From NCBI GenBank assembly GCA_031404815.1, contig JANNIH010000115.1, forward strand, positions 19,427 through 83,426: 64,000 nt of DNA, read 5' to 3'. Below are positions 39,575 through 47,766 of the stretch, piece after piece. Under the pieces are notes generated by a model, which searched no databases, was not told where the DNA came from, and was given only the letters and a program-made list of their open reading frames with translations. The DNA comes from DASYKS01 sp031404815 (GTDB lineage Bacteria > Acidobacteriota > Thermoanaerobaculia > Multivoradales > UBA5704). Each line of letters starts with the position of its first letter. Within the stretch, counting starts at the first letter, position 1. The position numbers and the translations under genes are program-made.

Positions 39575-40372
39575 GTGGAGCCCGAACCACCCCTCGACGA
39601 ACCGTTCGAAGAGCCGGAGCCGGGCGCTTTCGAACCCTCGCCCGAACCCACCTCGGAGTTGTCCCGTAGGCTGCGCGAAGCGGGCGCCGAAGAGTTGCTC
39701 AGGCTGCTCACCCTACGGAGCGAGGAGATCGGCGCGGCGGAGGCGGTCGAAGCGTTGCGCAACCCCTTTCTGTCGAACGAAGCGGCGCAGACAATCGCGG
39801 CGCGCCCCGATTTGGTCTCGGCCTATGAGGTGCGGCGCTCGCTCGCCCGTTCGCCGCGCGCTCCGGAGGTGGTGGCGCTCGATCTGGTGGTTGGCCTCTA
39901 CTGGGTCGATCTGCTGGCGGTGAGCCTCGAAGTACGGGTCCGTCCGACCGTGCGCCGGGCGGCTGAGCTGGCGCTACTCACCCGACTGCCGCGCCTGGCG
40001 GTCGGAGAGAAGATCGCGCTCGCCCGGCGGGGTGGGGCCGCCGTCATCGCTTTTTTGCGCAACGACCCGACCCCGCGGGTGATCTCCGCGCTGCTCGAGA
40101 ACCCGCGGTTGACCGAAGGGCTGCTCGGCCCGGCGCTCGCGAGCGACCGGGCGTTTCCGGCGCTGCTCCAGGCGGTTGCCGCAAACCCGCGCTGGGGCGC
40201 GCGCCACACGCTCCGACTGTTGATCTGCCGCAATCCGCGCACCCCGGTCGAGACGGCCCTGCCGCTGCTGCCCGCGCTCAGGAAGGATGAGCTGCGCGGC
40301 CTCGCGGGCGACTCTCGGCTCGCTCCGCCGGTGCGCCGCCGGGCCGAACTGCTCTCCGGCCGGGCGAGCTGA
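39575..40372 (+). CDS. HEAT-like helical repeat protein, paralogue of the 41444 gene
   Basis: The 265-residue protein has an acidic, Pro/Glu-rich N-terminus (PEPPLDEPFEEPEPGAFEP), then short helical repeats such as AVIAFLRNDPTPRVISALLE and LLICRNPRTPVETALPLLPA. The C-terminal pattern NPRTPV-x5-L-x-P-x-L matches the protein at 41444-42448, showing shared ancestry. It has no enzyme motif and is probably a scaffold. GTG 39575 has only a weak ribosome site. It lies upstream of the RodZ-like gene. Confidence 0.7.
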   Translation: MEPEPPLDEPFEEPEPGAFEPSPEPTSELSRRLREAGAEELLRLLTLRSEEIGAAEAVEALRNPFLSNEAAQTIAARPDLVSAYEVRRSLARSPRAPEVVALDLVVGLYWVDLLAVSLEVRVRPTVRRAAELALLTRLPRLAVGEKIALARRGGAAVIAFLRNDPTPRVISALLENPRLTEGLLGPALASDRAFPALLQAVAANPRWGARHTLRLLICRNPRTPVETALPLLPALRKDELRGLAGDSRLAPPVRRRAELLSGRAS

Positions 40373-40445
40373 ACCAGACGCGAAACGGTTCGGCGCATCT
40401 CGGAATTTGACCCGAGACCGGCGGGCGCGTAGAGTTGGCGATCGA

Positions 40446-41441
40446 GTGGCAGATCCATCCTTCAAACGACGTCGAATTCCTCAGCGCGGAGTCGAAACCG
40501 AATTGCCTCCTCCGGTCGAGCCGCGATCTCGCGGTGCCAAGTCGAATCCTGAAGGCGAACGCGCGTCGACGGCGCCTCCGGCAATGGAGCGCCCGGCGGA
40601 CGCCGATCCGGCTTCGTTCGGCATCTGGCTGCGGCGCCAACGCGAAGCGCGCGAGGTGAGCCTGCGCGAGATCGCCGAGCGCACCAAGATCAGCCTGCGC
40701 TATCTCGAAGCGATGGAAGAGAACCGCTTCGCGTTGCTGCCGGCGCCGGTCTTCGCCCGCGGTTTCTTGCGTGAGTACGCCCGTTATGTCGGTTTGAACC
40801 CCGACGAGGTGATCAATCACTTCCTCGCCGCTCAAGGGTCGGACGGAAGAGATGGCGGTACAGGCGGGTCGAGCGGCCCTGCTGTCAACCGCCCGGCCTC
40901 GTCCGGTCCGATTTTCTCTCCGAGCCTCGCGACGCCGCGGTCGGCGCAATCCGGAGCTTGGAAGCGCTGGTTGTTTCTCGGCCTGGCGACCGCCGCGCTG
41001 CTCGGCGTCGTGGCGTTCGCCGCCTGGCTCGCCGATCAGCGGCGGGCACAACCGCCGGCAATCCCCGCCGCCGCACTCGCGCCGCCGGTTGCTTTGGATC
41101 CTGCACCCGTTCCATCGTCGCTCCCCGCGGCGGTCGAGACCGAACCCGCGGCGGCGGTGCCCGCGCGCGCCCTCCGCTTGACCCTCGACTTCACCGCGGA
41201 TTGTTGGATCGACGCATTGATGGATGGTCAAAAGCGGGTGAGCGAAAAGCGGGTTCAAGGCGAGAGTGTGCAGCTCGATGCCGACCGCACCATCGAACTC
41301 ACGCTCGGTAGCTCCGGCGCGGTCGAGGCGCGGCTGAATGGCTTGCCTCTCCCTCTGCCGCGGCGCCAGGGAGAAGTCGTTCGACGAACGATCGATCTCG
41401 ACACTCTGCGCCAGTTGCAAAGCCAGAAGGAGTCGCGCTGA
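40446..41441 (+). CDS. RodZ-like protein: HTH, membrane helix and DUF4115
   Basis: The 331-residue protein has a basic, disordered N-terminus, then an HTH_25 domain (FGIWLRRQREAREVSLREIA, ERTKISLRYLEAMEENRF, LREYARYVGLNPDEVI), a membrane helix (WLFLGLATAALLGVVAFAAW), a Pro/Ala-rich linker, and a C-terminal DUF4115 beta domain (LDFTADCWIDALMDGQKR). This order is that of RodZ, which links MreB to the cell wall machinery. The start is uncertain: GTG 40446 lacks a strong ribosome site. It sits between two paralogous helical-repeat genes. Confidence 0.85.
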   Translation: MADPSFKRRRIPQRGVETELPPPVEPRSRGAKSNPEGERASTAPPAMERPADADPASFGIWLRRQREAREVSLREIAERTKISLRYLEAMEENRFALLPAPVFARGFLREYARYVGLNPDEVINHFLAAQGSDGRDGGTGGSSGPAVNRPASSGPIFSPSLATPRSAQSGAWKRWLFLGLATAALLGVVAFAAWLADQRRAQPPAIPAAALAPPVALDPAPVPSSLPAAVETEPAAAVPARALRLTLDFTADCWIDALMDGQKRVSEKRVQGESVQLDADRTIELTLGSSGAVEARLNGLPLPLPRRQGEVVRRTIDLDTLRQLQSQKESR

Positions 41442-41443
41442 GC

Positions 41444-42448
41444 GTGGCCGACCGGGGCAACGCCCTGATCGAACAGATTCGAACCGGGGGCAACGCAGAG
41501 CTTCGACGTCTCGCCGCCACCGGCCTGCTGCCGCTTCCCCCTGAAGAGCTGGTCCCGTTGCAGGTCGAGCTGGCGCGCTCGAACGACGGGGAGATCTCGG
41601 CGCTCGCCGACCGCGCGCTGTGTGCGCTCGATCCTCGCTTGGTCGCCCAGCTGGTCAACGATTCCGGCGACCGTTCGGTGCTCGAATTCTTCGCCGAGCG
41701 ATTGCGCCATCCGGTGGTGCTCGAAGCGATCCTGCGGCGGCGCGACGTGTCGCGTCAAGTCTTGATCGGCATGGCGCGCTGGCTGCCGGCCGACCTGCAG
41801 GAGATCCTGATCCTGCGCCAAGACGCGATCGTCCTAGAGCCGGCGATCCTCGACGCGCTGGAAGAGAACCCGCAGCTCGCGATCTACACCCAACGCCGAA
41901 TCCAAGAGTATCGCCAACATCTGCTGCCGCGCGCCGCGGCCGCCGTTTCGGCGATCCCGGAGATCTCGGACCAGGCGTTTGCGGCTGCGATCGAGGCGGT
42001 CAAAGCGGAGCCGGTGGCCGGCGAATACGACGACCTGACCGGCCTGTCGGAGGGGCAAATCCGCCTCCTGCCGGTGCCGGCGCGGATGCGTTTGACTCGC
42101 GGAGCGTCCAAATCGCTGCGCAATATTCTAATTCGCGATCCAGTCGCGTTGATCGCGGTGGGCGTGCTCACCAACAACGGCGTGCCGGATACCGAGGCCG
42201 AGCAGATCGCGCGCAATCGGGCGGTGTGCGAGGAGGTCCTCGCAGAGATCGCGAACCGCCGCGAGTGGGTCGCCAAGTACCCGATCATCAAAGCGCTGCT
42301 GCAGAACCCGCGCACGCCGGTGGTCTACTCGATGCGCTTGGTGCCTCGATTGTCGGTGCGCGATCTGCGCGATATGGGGCGCGACCGAAATATTCCCGAA
42401 GTGGTGCGCTCGACGGCGCTCCGTTTGTATAGAATCAAGCTGAAATAG
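41444..42448 (+). CDS. HEAT/DUF2336-like helical repeat protein
   Basis: The 334-residue protein starts at GTG 41444, three bases after the RodZ-like stop. It is almost all alpha helical with repeats like LAATGLLPLPPEELVPLQVE and LEFFAERLRHPVVLEAILRR. The C-terminus (IIKALLQNPRTPVVYSMRLV, PRLSVRDLRDMGRDRNIPEV) is related to the end of the 39575 protein. No catalytic residues are apparent. Tight spacing with rodZ-like and dnaJ-like genes suggests one functional unit, perhaps signalling or assembly at the envelope. Confidence 0.78.
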   Translation: MADRGNALIEQIRTGGNAELRRLAATGLLPLPPEELVPLQVELARSNDGEISALADRALCALDPRLVAQLVNDSGDRSVLEFFAERLRHPVVLEAILRRRDVSRQVLIGMARWLPADLQEILILRQDAIVLEPAILDALEENPQLAIYTQRRIQEYRQHLLPRAAAAVSAIPEISDQAFAAAIEAVKAEPVAGEYDDLTGLSEGQIRLLPVPARMRLTRGASKSLRNILIRDPVALIAVGVLTNNGVPDTEAEQIARNRAVCEEVLAEIANRREWVAKYPIIKALLQNPRTPVVYSMRLVPRLSVRDLRDMGRDRNIPEVVRSTALRLYRIKLK

Positions 42449-42458
42449 ACGCTGGGCC

Positions 42459-43097
42459 ATGGCCAAAGACTTCTATGCGGTTCTCGCGCTGCCCCGGAAC
42501 GCCACCGAGGAGCAGGTTCGGGCTCGTTTTCGCGAGCTGGCGCGGGAGCGCCATCCCGATCGTTTCCAAGGTGCGGAAAAGGTGCGGGCGGAGCGCGAAT
42601 TCCAAGTCATCACCCAAGCGTGGAACGTCCTGTCCGATGCCTCCCAGCGTCGCGACCACGACCATGAGCTCGCGCGGCCGAGCGAGTCGGCGCAGGTGGT
42701 CGATGCGCGACAGCTCGGCCGGGCCTACCTCCAACGCGGGATCAAGGCCTACCGTGAGCGAAAGTTCGACGTCGCGATCGAGAGCTTCGACGGTGCGGTG
42801 CAAGAGGACCGGAGCAACGCTCAAGCCTGGCACCACCTGGCGCTCGCCTGCGCGCAGGTCCCGGGGCAGCAAGCGCGGGCGCTGATCGCGATCGAGCGCG
42901 CCTGCCAGCTGACGACGATGAATCCGGGGTATCTGAAGCTTGCCGGGCGGCTCGCCGCCGAGACCGGTGACGCGGAAAAGGCCGAACGCTACTACCGTGA
43001 GGCGCTCACCTGGGGTGGGGACGATCCGCAGGTCGCCTCGGCTTTGGAGTCTTTGGCCCCGGCGCGGCGACGCGGCTTCTTCGGACGGAGTGCCTGA
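42459..43097 (+). CDS. J-domain protein with TPR region
   Basis: The 212-residue protein has an N-terminal J domain (DFYAVLALPRNATEEQVRAR, HPD in ARERHPDRF, about residues 4-66), followed by two or three TPR motifs (AYLQRGIKAYRERKFDVAIE, LKLAGRLAAETGDAEKAERY). The J domain would stimulate a DnaK-type ATPase and the TPRs would bring a client. Its TGA overlaps the ATG of a 32-codon small ORF (TGATG), which in turn overlaps the PP2C gene. Confidence 0.88.
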   Translation: MAKDFYAVLALPRNATEEQVRARFRELARERHPDRFQGAEKVRAEREFQVITQAWNVLSDASQRRDHDHELARPSESAQVVDARQLGRAYLQRGIKAYRERKFDVAIESFDGAVQEDRSNAQAWHHLALACAQVPGQQARALIAIERACQLTTMNPGYLKLAGRLAAETGDAEKAERYYREALTWGGDDPQVASALESLAPARRRGFFGRSA

Positions 43098-43195
43098 TGT
43101 CTTTTTTTGGGTCAGATGTTTTAGAGCCGGCTGTTTTGGCATCGATTGTTGAGGTTTCAATGTTGAGATTCAAAATGCTGAGATTCCAATGCTGA
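43097..43195 (+). CDS. 32-codon small ORF bridging the DnaJ-like and PP2C genes
   Basis: ATG 43097 overlaps the dnaJ-like stop and the TGA 43193-43195 lies inside the start of the PP2C gene (ATG 43189). It encodes MSFFGSDVLEPAVLASIVEV followed by the internal repeat MLRFKMLRFQC. The DNA is much poorer in GC than its surroundings and contains about three 14-15 base repeats (TGTTGAGGTTTCAA type). The double overlap fits translational coupling, so it could be a leader or micro-protein; it might also be slippage-derived spacer DNA. Confidence 0.4.
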   Translation: MSFFGSDVLEPAVLASIVEVSMLRFKMLRFQC

Positions 43196-43968
43196 AAGTC
43201 AAAGCCTGCGGGCTTTCCGATGTCGGTCTGACCCGGCTGCACAACGAGGACTACTTCGAGATCGATCCGGAGCACCGCCTTTACGTGGTCGCCGACGGTA
43301 TGGGCGGTCACAACCATGGTGAGGTGGCGGCGCAGGTCGCGGTGAGGGCGATCCGCGACTACATCGAGAAGAGCGCCGCGGAGGGTGCCCCCTTGGGACC
43401 GGACGGCGCTCTCGGTCATGGCGCGCGCCGGCTCAAATCGGCGTTGCGCGTCGCGCACCACAAAGTGCTGCGGGCGATCGATCAGGACGACTCGCTCGTC
43501 GGCATGGGCACGACGGTTGTCGGCTTTCTGTTCGAGGGCGAATCCGGCGCGGTCGCCCACGTCGGCGACAGTCGGGCCTATCGGCTGCGCAACGGGTTGC
43601 TCGAACAGCTGACCCAGGACCACACCTGGGTCCACGAGCAGGTGGTCGCGGGCTTCTTAACCAAAGAGCAGGCGCGCTCCCATCCGCTCAAGAACGTGGT
43701 CACCCGCGCGCTCGGTGGTGAGTCCGAGATCCTGGTCGATGTCCGCGAGCTGGAGATGGTCCCGGGCGACCTGTTTCTGCTCTGTTCGGACGGCCTCACC
43801 ACGATGCTCTCGGATCGCGAGATCCGTGATCGGCTGAGCGGCGGCAGGTCGCTCCACGAGACCTGCCGAGCCCTGGTCGCCGATGCCAACGCCCGGGGCG
43901 GCACAGACAACGTCACCGTCGTCCTGCTCGCCTTCGAAGCGGCGGACCCGGACGAAACGGTGGCGTGA
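43189..43968 (+). CDS. PP2C-type Ser/Thr protein phosphatase
   Basis: The 259-residue protein carries the metal-binding motifs of the Stp/PrpC group: GLTRLHNEDYFEI, YVVADGMGGHNHGEVAA, VAHVGDSRAYRLR, LFLLCSDGLTTMLSD and RGGTDNVTVVLLAF. It removes phosphate from Ser/Thr kinase substrates in an Mn/Mg-dependent way and is a natural counter-enzyme to the kinases at 12.2 and 30.9 kb. The start overlaps the small ORF upstream. A hairpin shared with the convergent S46 gene follows. Confidence 0.92.
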   Translation: MLKVKACGLSDVGLTRLHNEDYFEIDPEHRLYVVADGMGGHNHGEVAAQVAVRAIRDYIEKSAAEGAPLGPDGALGHGARRLKSALRVAHHKVLRAIDQDDSLVGMGTTVVGFLFEGESGAVAHVGDSRAYRLRNGLLEQLTQDHTWVHEQVVAGFLTKEQARSHPLKNVVTRALGGESEILVDVRELEMVPGDLFLLCSDGLTTMLSDREIRDRLSGGRSLHETCRALVADANARGGTDNVTVVLLAFEAADPDETVA

Positions 43969-43990
43969 GGCCTAGGCCGCCGTGCCTCAC
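43965..43990. terminator. Shared hairpin between convergent PP2C and S46 genes
   Basis: GTGAGGC at 43965-43971 and GCCTCAC at 43984-43990 form a 7-bp stem that overlaps both stop codons. It could serve both strands. There is no T-run. Confidence 0.4.
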
Positions 43991-46206
43991 GGCTCGAGGG
44001 GCGCGGCCGGCACCCCCAGCTCGCGAAGCAGCGGTTGGGCCGCTTCGCCCTCGATGCGGTCGAGCATCCAGAGCAGGTAACGGACATCGACCGCGACGTT
44101 CCTGGCAATCTCGGGATTGAAGCCGAAATCGTTCGCCACGTTCTCCCAGACCCGGTCGAAATTGACCCCGACCAGCTCGCCGTTGCCGTTCAGTACCGGG
44201 CTTCCCGAGTTGCCGCCGGTTGTGTCGCCATCGGCGAGAAAGCCGACCGGTACGTCGTGCAGTTGGCGGTCGGCGAAGCGGCTGCCGGAAGCGCCCGGAG
44301 CCGCAGCGAGCAGCGCAGCCGGGACGTCGAACGGTTCCCGGCCGGTGTGCTTTTCGATCATCCCCGCGAGCGTAGTCTGTGGCTCCATGCGGACCCCGTC
44401 GCGCGGTCGGTAGCCTTGGACATGGGCAAAGCTGACGCGCAGCGTGCCGTTGGCGTCCGGTGCGATCGGCTTGCCGGCCCAGGCGGCGACTCCCTTGCGC
44501 CAGGCCGGGCGGAGGCGCGAGACCGCTCCCTCGTGGCGGTCGCCACGCGCTTTGAGATCGCGCAGCTCGCGGTCGAGCGCAAACGCGAAATCGAGCAGGG
44601 GATCGTGGCGGGCGATCAGCTCCGCCTCGGTCTCGGTCGCCATCTTGGCGCGCACTGCGGCGTCGGCGACTTTGGACCCGGAAAGAAGGGTGGCCGCCCG
44701 GGAGCGAATCGCTTCGCGATTTCGCGCCACGTCGCGCACATCGCGGATTCCGCGGACGCCGTCGAGAAGATTCTCGACCGCCGCCGAGCGAGCGCCCGCC
44801 GGGAGGGCGACGAGCCGTCCGAGCCAGTCGGCGAGCAGGAGTTCCTCGGTCTGGCGCTCCATCTTGTTCTGGTCGAGCCGCAACCGCTCGGCGATCCGCT
44901 CGGTATTGCGCTCCATGTAGTCCGGTTCGCGTTCGAGGTCGGGTTTGGCGCGTTCGCCGGACCAGCGGACGAGGGTGAGTGCGAGATCGAGCGGCTTCGA
45001 TCCGCCACGCGCCTGAGAGAGCAGGAAATCGCGGTCCCAGGTTTTCACCTGCTCGGCGATCCGCTCGCCCAGCTCCGCATGGGCCGCGGCGGCCGTGGCG
45101 TAGGCCGGGCGGCCGGCGACCCAGGCGAGGATTTCCTGCTCCTCCGCCTCTTTCTTCGCCAACACCTTGCCGCGGGCGAGCCCCTCGACCTGGCCACGGG
45201 CGCTCTTTTCCCGATTGGCGAGCGATTTCATCCGGTCCGAAAGTGCCAATCTTGGCGCGTCACCCTGTTTCGACGCCGCATCCATGATGTCGATCCAGGC
45301 GCGGTAGAGCTCGGCGCGGCGGGGGAAAAACAGCTCGGCCCGTTCGCGCATCTCGGGCGCGATCAGCGAGCGGTAGGTGGTTCCGGGGTAGCCGGCGATC
45401 ATCACGAAATCGCCCGGCTTCACCCCTTGGGCGGCGACCGGGTACCAGTGCTTCGGCCGGAACGGCTGGGTGCCTGCGCCCTTGGCTGCGGGTGAACCGT
45501 CCGCCGCAGCCCAGAGGCGCAGCAGCGCGAAGTCGCCGGTATGGCGCGGCCAGCTCCAGTTGTCGATCTCGCCGCCGTATTCGCCCACCGCGCGCGGTGG
45601 CGCGTAAACGAGCCGGACGTCCGGGTATTCGATCGTTTCGATCAACAGGTACTTGACCCCGCCGTCGAAGGCGGCGAACCGGCAGCGGCGGCTCGGTCGG
45701 CGCTCGCATTCGGCGACCAGCTCCTTGCCTTTCCGCTCGATGGCGAGAAAGCGCGCGAGATCGTCGGCGCCGGCCGGTACCGAGGCTTCGACCGCCGCGG
45801 TGACGTCGGTCTCGCGATGGGGGATCGCGGCGCGCACCCCGCCCCCCGGCAGCTCGTCCGCTCTGTTTTTGGCCAGAAAGCCGTGCGAGATCAGGTCGCG
45901 CTCCGGAGTCGAATGCTGCTGGAGGATCGAGAACACGCAATGGTGATTGGTAACCAGCAGCCCCTCGGGCGAGACGAACCCGGAAGAGCACCCTTCAATC
46001 CCGACCGCCGCTTCGAGCAACCCGCCACCCTGTGCGCTCCAAAGCGCGCTTGGCGGGAGGGTCAAACCCTGTCCACGCAACCATTCCGCGTCGATTTGAA
46101 GCACCTGCTCCGGCGTCCACTTTCCATCCAAAGCGTACCCCTCCCGGCCTGCGAACAGCAGGCCCAGCATCAGCCCAGCCCAGAACACCGCGCGGGTCGT
46201 CTTCAT
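43987..46206 (-). CDS. Secreted S46-family dipeptidyl-peptidase
   Basis: The 739-residue protein has a signal peptide (residues 1-25). The S46 (DPP7/DPP11) serine-protease triad is visible: His in LLVTNHHCVFS near residue 90, Asp in EIDNWSWPRHTGDF, and Ser in TTGGNSGSPVLNGNG near residue 650. It removes dipeptides from peptide N-termini in the periplasm or outside the cell, and fits a proteolytic lifestyle together with the M14 enzyme. The family is about 700-740 residues, so it is full length. It is transcribed alone. Confidence 0.92.
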   Translation of the reverse strand: MKTTRAVFWAGLMLGLLFAGREGYALDGKWTPEQVLQIDAEWLRGQGLTLPPSALWSAQGGGLLEAAVGIEGCSSGFVSPEGLLVTNHHCVFSILQQHSTPERDLISHGFLAKNRADELPGGGVRAAIPHRETDVTAAVEASVPAGADDLARFLAIERKGKELVAECERRPSRRCRFAAFDGGVKYLLIETIEYPDVRLVYAPPRAVGEYGGEIDNWSWPRHTGDFALLRLWAAADGSPAAKGAGTQPFRPKHWYPVAAQGVKPGDFVMIAGYPGTTYRSLIAPEMRERAELFFPRRAELYRAWIDIMDAASKQGDAPRLALSDRMKSLANREKSARGQVEGLARGKVLAKKEAEEQEILAWVAGRPAYATAAAAHAELGERIAEQVKTWDRDFLLSQARGGSKPLDLALTLVRWSGERAKPDLEREPDYMERNTERIAERLRLDQNKMERQTEELLLADWLGRLVALPAGARSAAVENLLDGVRGIRDVRDVARNREAIRSRAATLLSGSKVADAAVRAKMATETEAELIARHDPLLDFAFALDRELRDLKARGDRHEGAVSRLRPAWRKGVAAWAGKPIAPDANGTLRVSFAHVQGYRPRDGVRMEPQTTLAGMIEKHTGREPFDVPAALLAAAPGASGSRFADRQLHDVPVGFLADGDTTGGNSGSPVLNGNGELVGVNFDRVWENVANDFGFNPEIARNVAVDVRYLLWMLDRIEGEAAQPLLRELGVPAAPLEP

Positions 46207-46275
46207 AGTGGGAGTCTAGCGGAAGGGGCCGGTAGCTGGGCATGCGGGATCGCCCGCCGGGTCCCCTTTCGCGCC

Positions 46276-46692
46276 CTATTTCACCAGCAGCACGGGGCAG
46301 CTGGCAAACAGGGCGACCCGGTGGCTGATCGTGCCGAGGCTTGCCGGTTGGTCGGGGCTCGCCGGGTGCGAGGAGAGGACGATCAGGTCGGCACCGCGCT
46401 CTTGGGCGTAGGTCACGATCTGCTCGGCGCGGGCGCCGAAGACGACATCGCTTTTGGCGGGGACTTGGAGCGAGCGGAAGCGCTCGGCCACTTTGCCCAG
46501 CTCGGTCTGCGCGCGGCGCTCCAGGCGCTCGTAAAAATCGCGCATCTCTTCGAACGGGATGCCGCGGATGGTCTCGACCACGTGGAGCAGCAAAACCTCG
46601 GAGCTGTCGCGCGCCGCGAGGTCGGCCGCGACCCGAACCGCGGCCTCGTTCTCGTCGCTGAAGGCTAAGGGGATCAGTATGCGGTGGAACAT
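46276..46692 (-). CDS. Universal stress protein (UspA family)
   Basis: This 138-residue single-domain Usp has the N-terminal RILIPLAFSDENEAAVRVAA and the family's C-terminal G-2x-G-9x-G(S/T)-like region in LIVLSSHPASPDQPASLGTI. The ATP-binding glycines are only partly kept, so it may be of the non-ATP-binding type. It is a cytoplasmic dimer that helps survival under stress. It lies downstream of the SbtA-type gene on the same strand, 94 bases away. Confidence 0.85.
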   Translation of the reverse strand: MFHRILIPLAFSDENEAAVRVAADLAARDSSEVLLLHVVETIRGIPFEEMRDFYERLERRAQTELGKVAERFRSLQVPAKSDVVFGARAEQIVTYAQERGADLIVLSSHPASPDQPASLGTISHRVALFASCPVLLVK

Positions 46693-46786
46693 GTGTGGGT
46701 CCTCCTACCGTTTTCAACCGAATCCGGGGGTGGGTAGATTCCGTCCCGCGGGTTGTCGCCATCTGATTCATCGCATTGAATTCAGC

Positions 46787-47752
46787 TCAGTTCGCGAGCA
46801 CGCGTGCGAGCGCTTCGTAGATCGGCAGGCCGAGGATCAGGTTGAATGGGAAGGTGATCGCGAGCGCGGCGGTCAGGTAGTACCCAGGGTTCGCTTCCGG
46901 GAGCGCCATCCGGACCGCGGCGGGGGCCGCGATGTACGACGCCGAAGCCGCGATCGTACCGAACACCATCGAGCCGCCATGGGAGAGCCCGGCCCAATGG
47001 CCGAGGGTCACACCGAGCGCGCCGTGGGCGATCGGCATGACGATCCCGAAGCCGATCAGGAATGCGCCGGCCCGGCGGAGATCGCGCAGGTGGCCGCCCG
47101 CGACGACGCCCAGGTCGAGGAGGAAGAGGGTGAGCACCCCGGTGAACGGTGCGATGAAGAACGGAGCCACCTGCTCGACACCGCGCGGCCCGGCGAGAGC
47201 GCCGATCGCGACACCCCCCAAGAGCAGGAGGACGCTCTTGCCGGTCACCACTTCGTGCAGCACCTCGCGCCAGCTCTTGGCTTTGCGCCCCGAACGTTGC
47301 GCGAGGTAGATCGCGACGACGATCCCGGGGATCTCGAGCAGAGCGACGAGGGCGGGGAGGAACCCCTCGTAAGAAACGCCAAGGCGATCGAGATAGGCCT
47401 GGCTCGCGGTGAACGTGACCGCGGAGACCGAGCCGTAGTGCGCGGCGATCGCCGCCGCGTCGGGAATCGAGAACTTGCCTACCTTGCGCAGCAGAGCGAA
47501 GCACCAGATCGGGATCGCGATGCCGAGCGCGATCGTGGCAATGGCCGGCAGGAGCAGATCGGAGAGCTGGGTTTTCGCGATCGCGACCCCCCCTTTGAGG
47601 CCGATCGCGAGCAGCAGGTAGGTCGAGAGCGCGGTGTAGAGCGATTCGGGCAGACGGAGATCGCTTTTGAGCAGCGTTGCGGTAATGCCGAGCGCGAACG
47701 CAAGGACCATCGGAGAGAGCAGGTTGGCCTGCACCAGGTCGAGGGCTTCCAT
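46787..47752 (-). CDS. SbtA-family sodium-dependent bicarbonate transporter
   Basis: The 321-residue protein has about ten membrane helices arranged as an inverted repeat. Characteristic segments include LLLAIGLKGGVAIAK, AHYGSVSAVTFTASQAYLDR and LLGGVAIGALAGPRGVEQVA. SbtA imports bicarbonate with sodium; many non-cyanobacterial relatives are uncharacterised, so substrate is inferred. It follows the Nudix-MBL gene by 14 bases and precedes uspA. No SbtB-type PII gene is present here. Confidence 0.85.
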   Translation of the reverse strand: MEALDLVQANLLSPMVLAFALGITATLLKSDLRLPESLYTALSTYLLLAIGLKGGVAIAKTQLSDLLLPAIATIALGIAIPIWCFALLRKVGKFSIPDAAAIAAHYGSVSAVTFTASQAYLDRLGVSYEGFLPALVALLEIPGIVVAIYLAQRSGRKAKSWREVLHEVVTGKSVLLLLGGVAIGALAGPRGVEQVAPFFIAPFTGVLTLFLLDLGVVAGGHLRDLRRAGAFLIGFGIVMPIAHGALGVTLGHWAGLSHGGSMVFGTIAASASYIAAPAAVRMALPEANPGYYLTAALAITFPFNLILGLPIYEALARVLAN

Positions 47753-47766
47753 CCGGCGGGCTCCGC

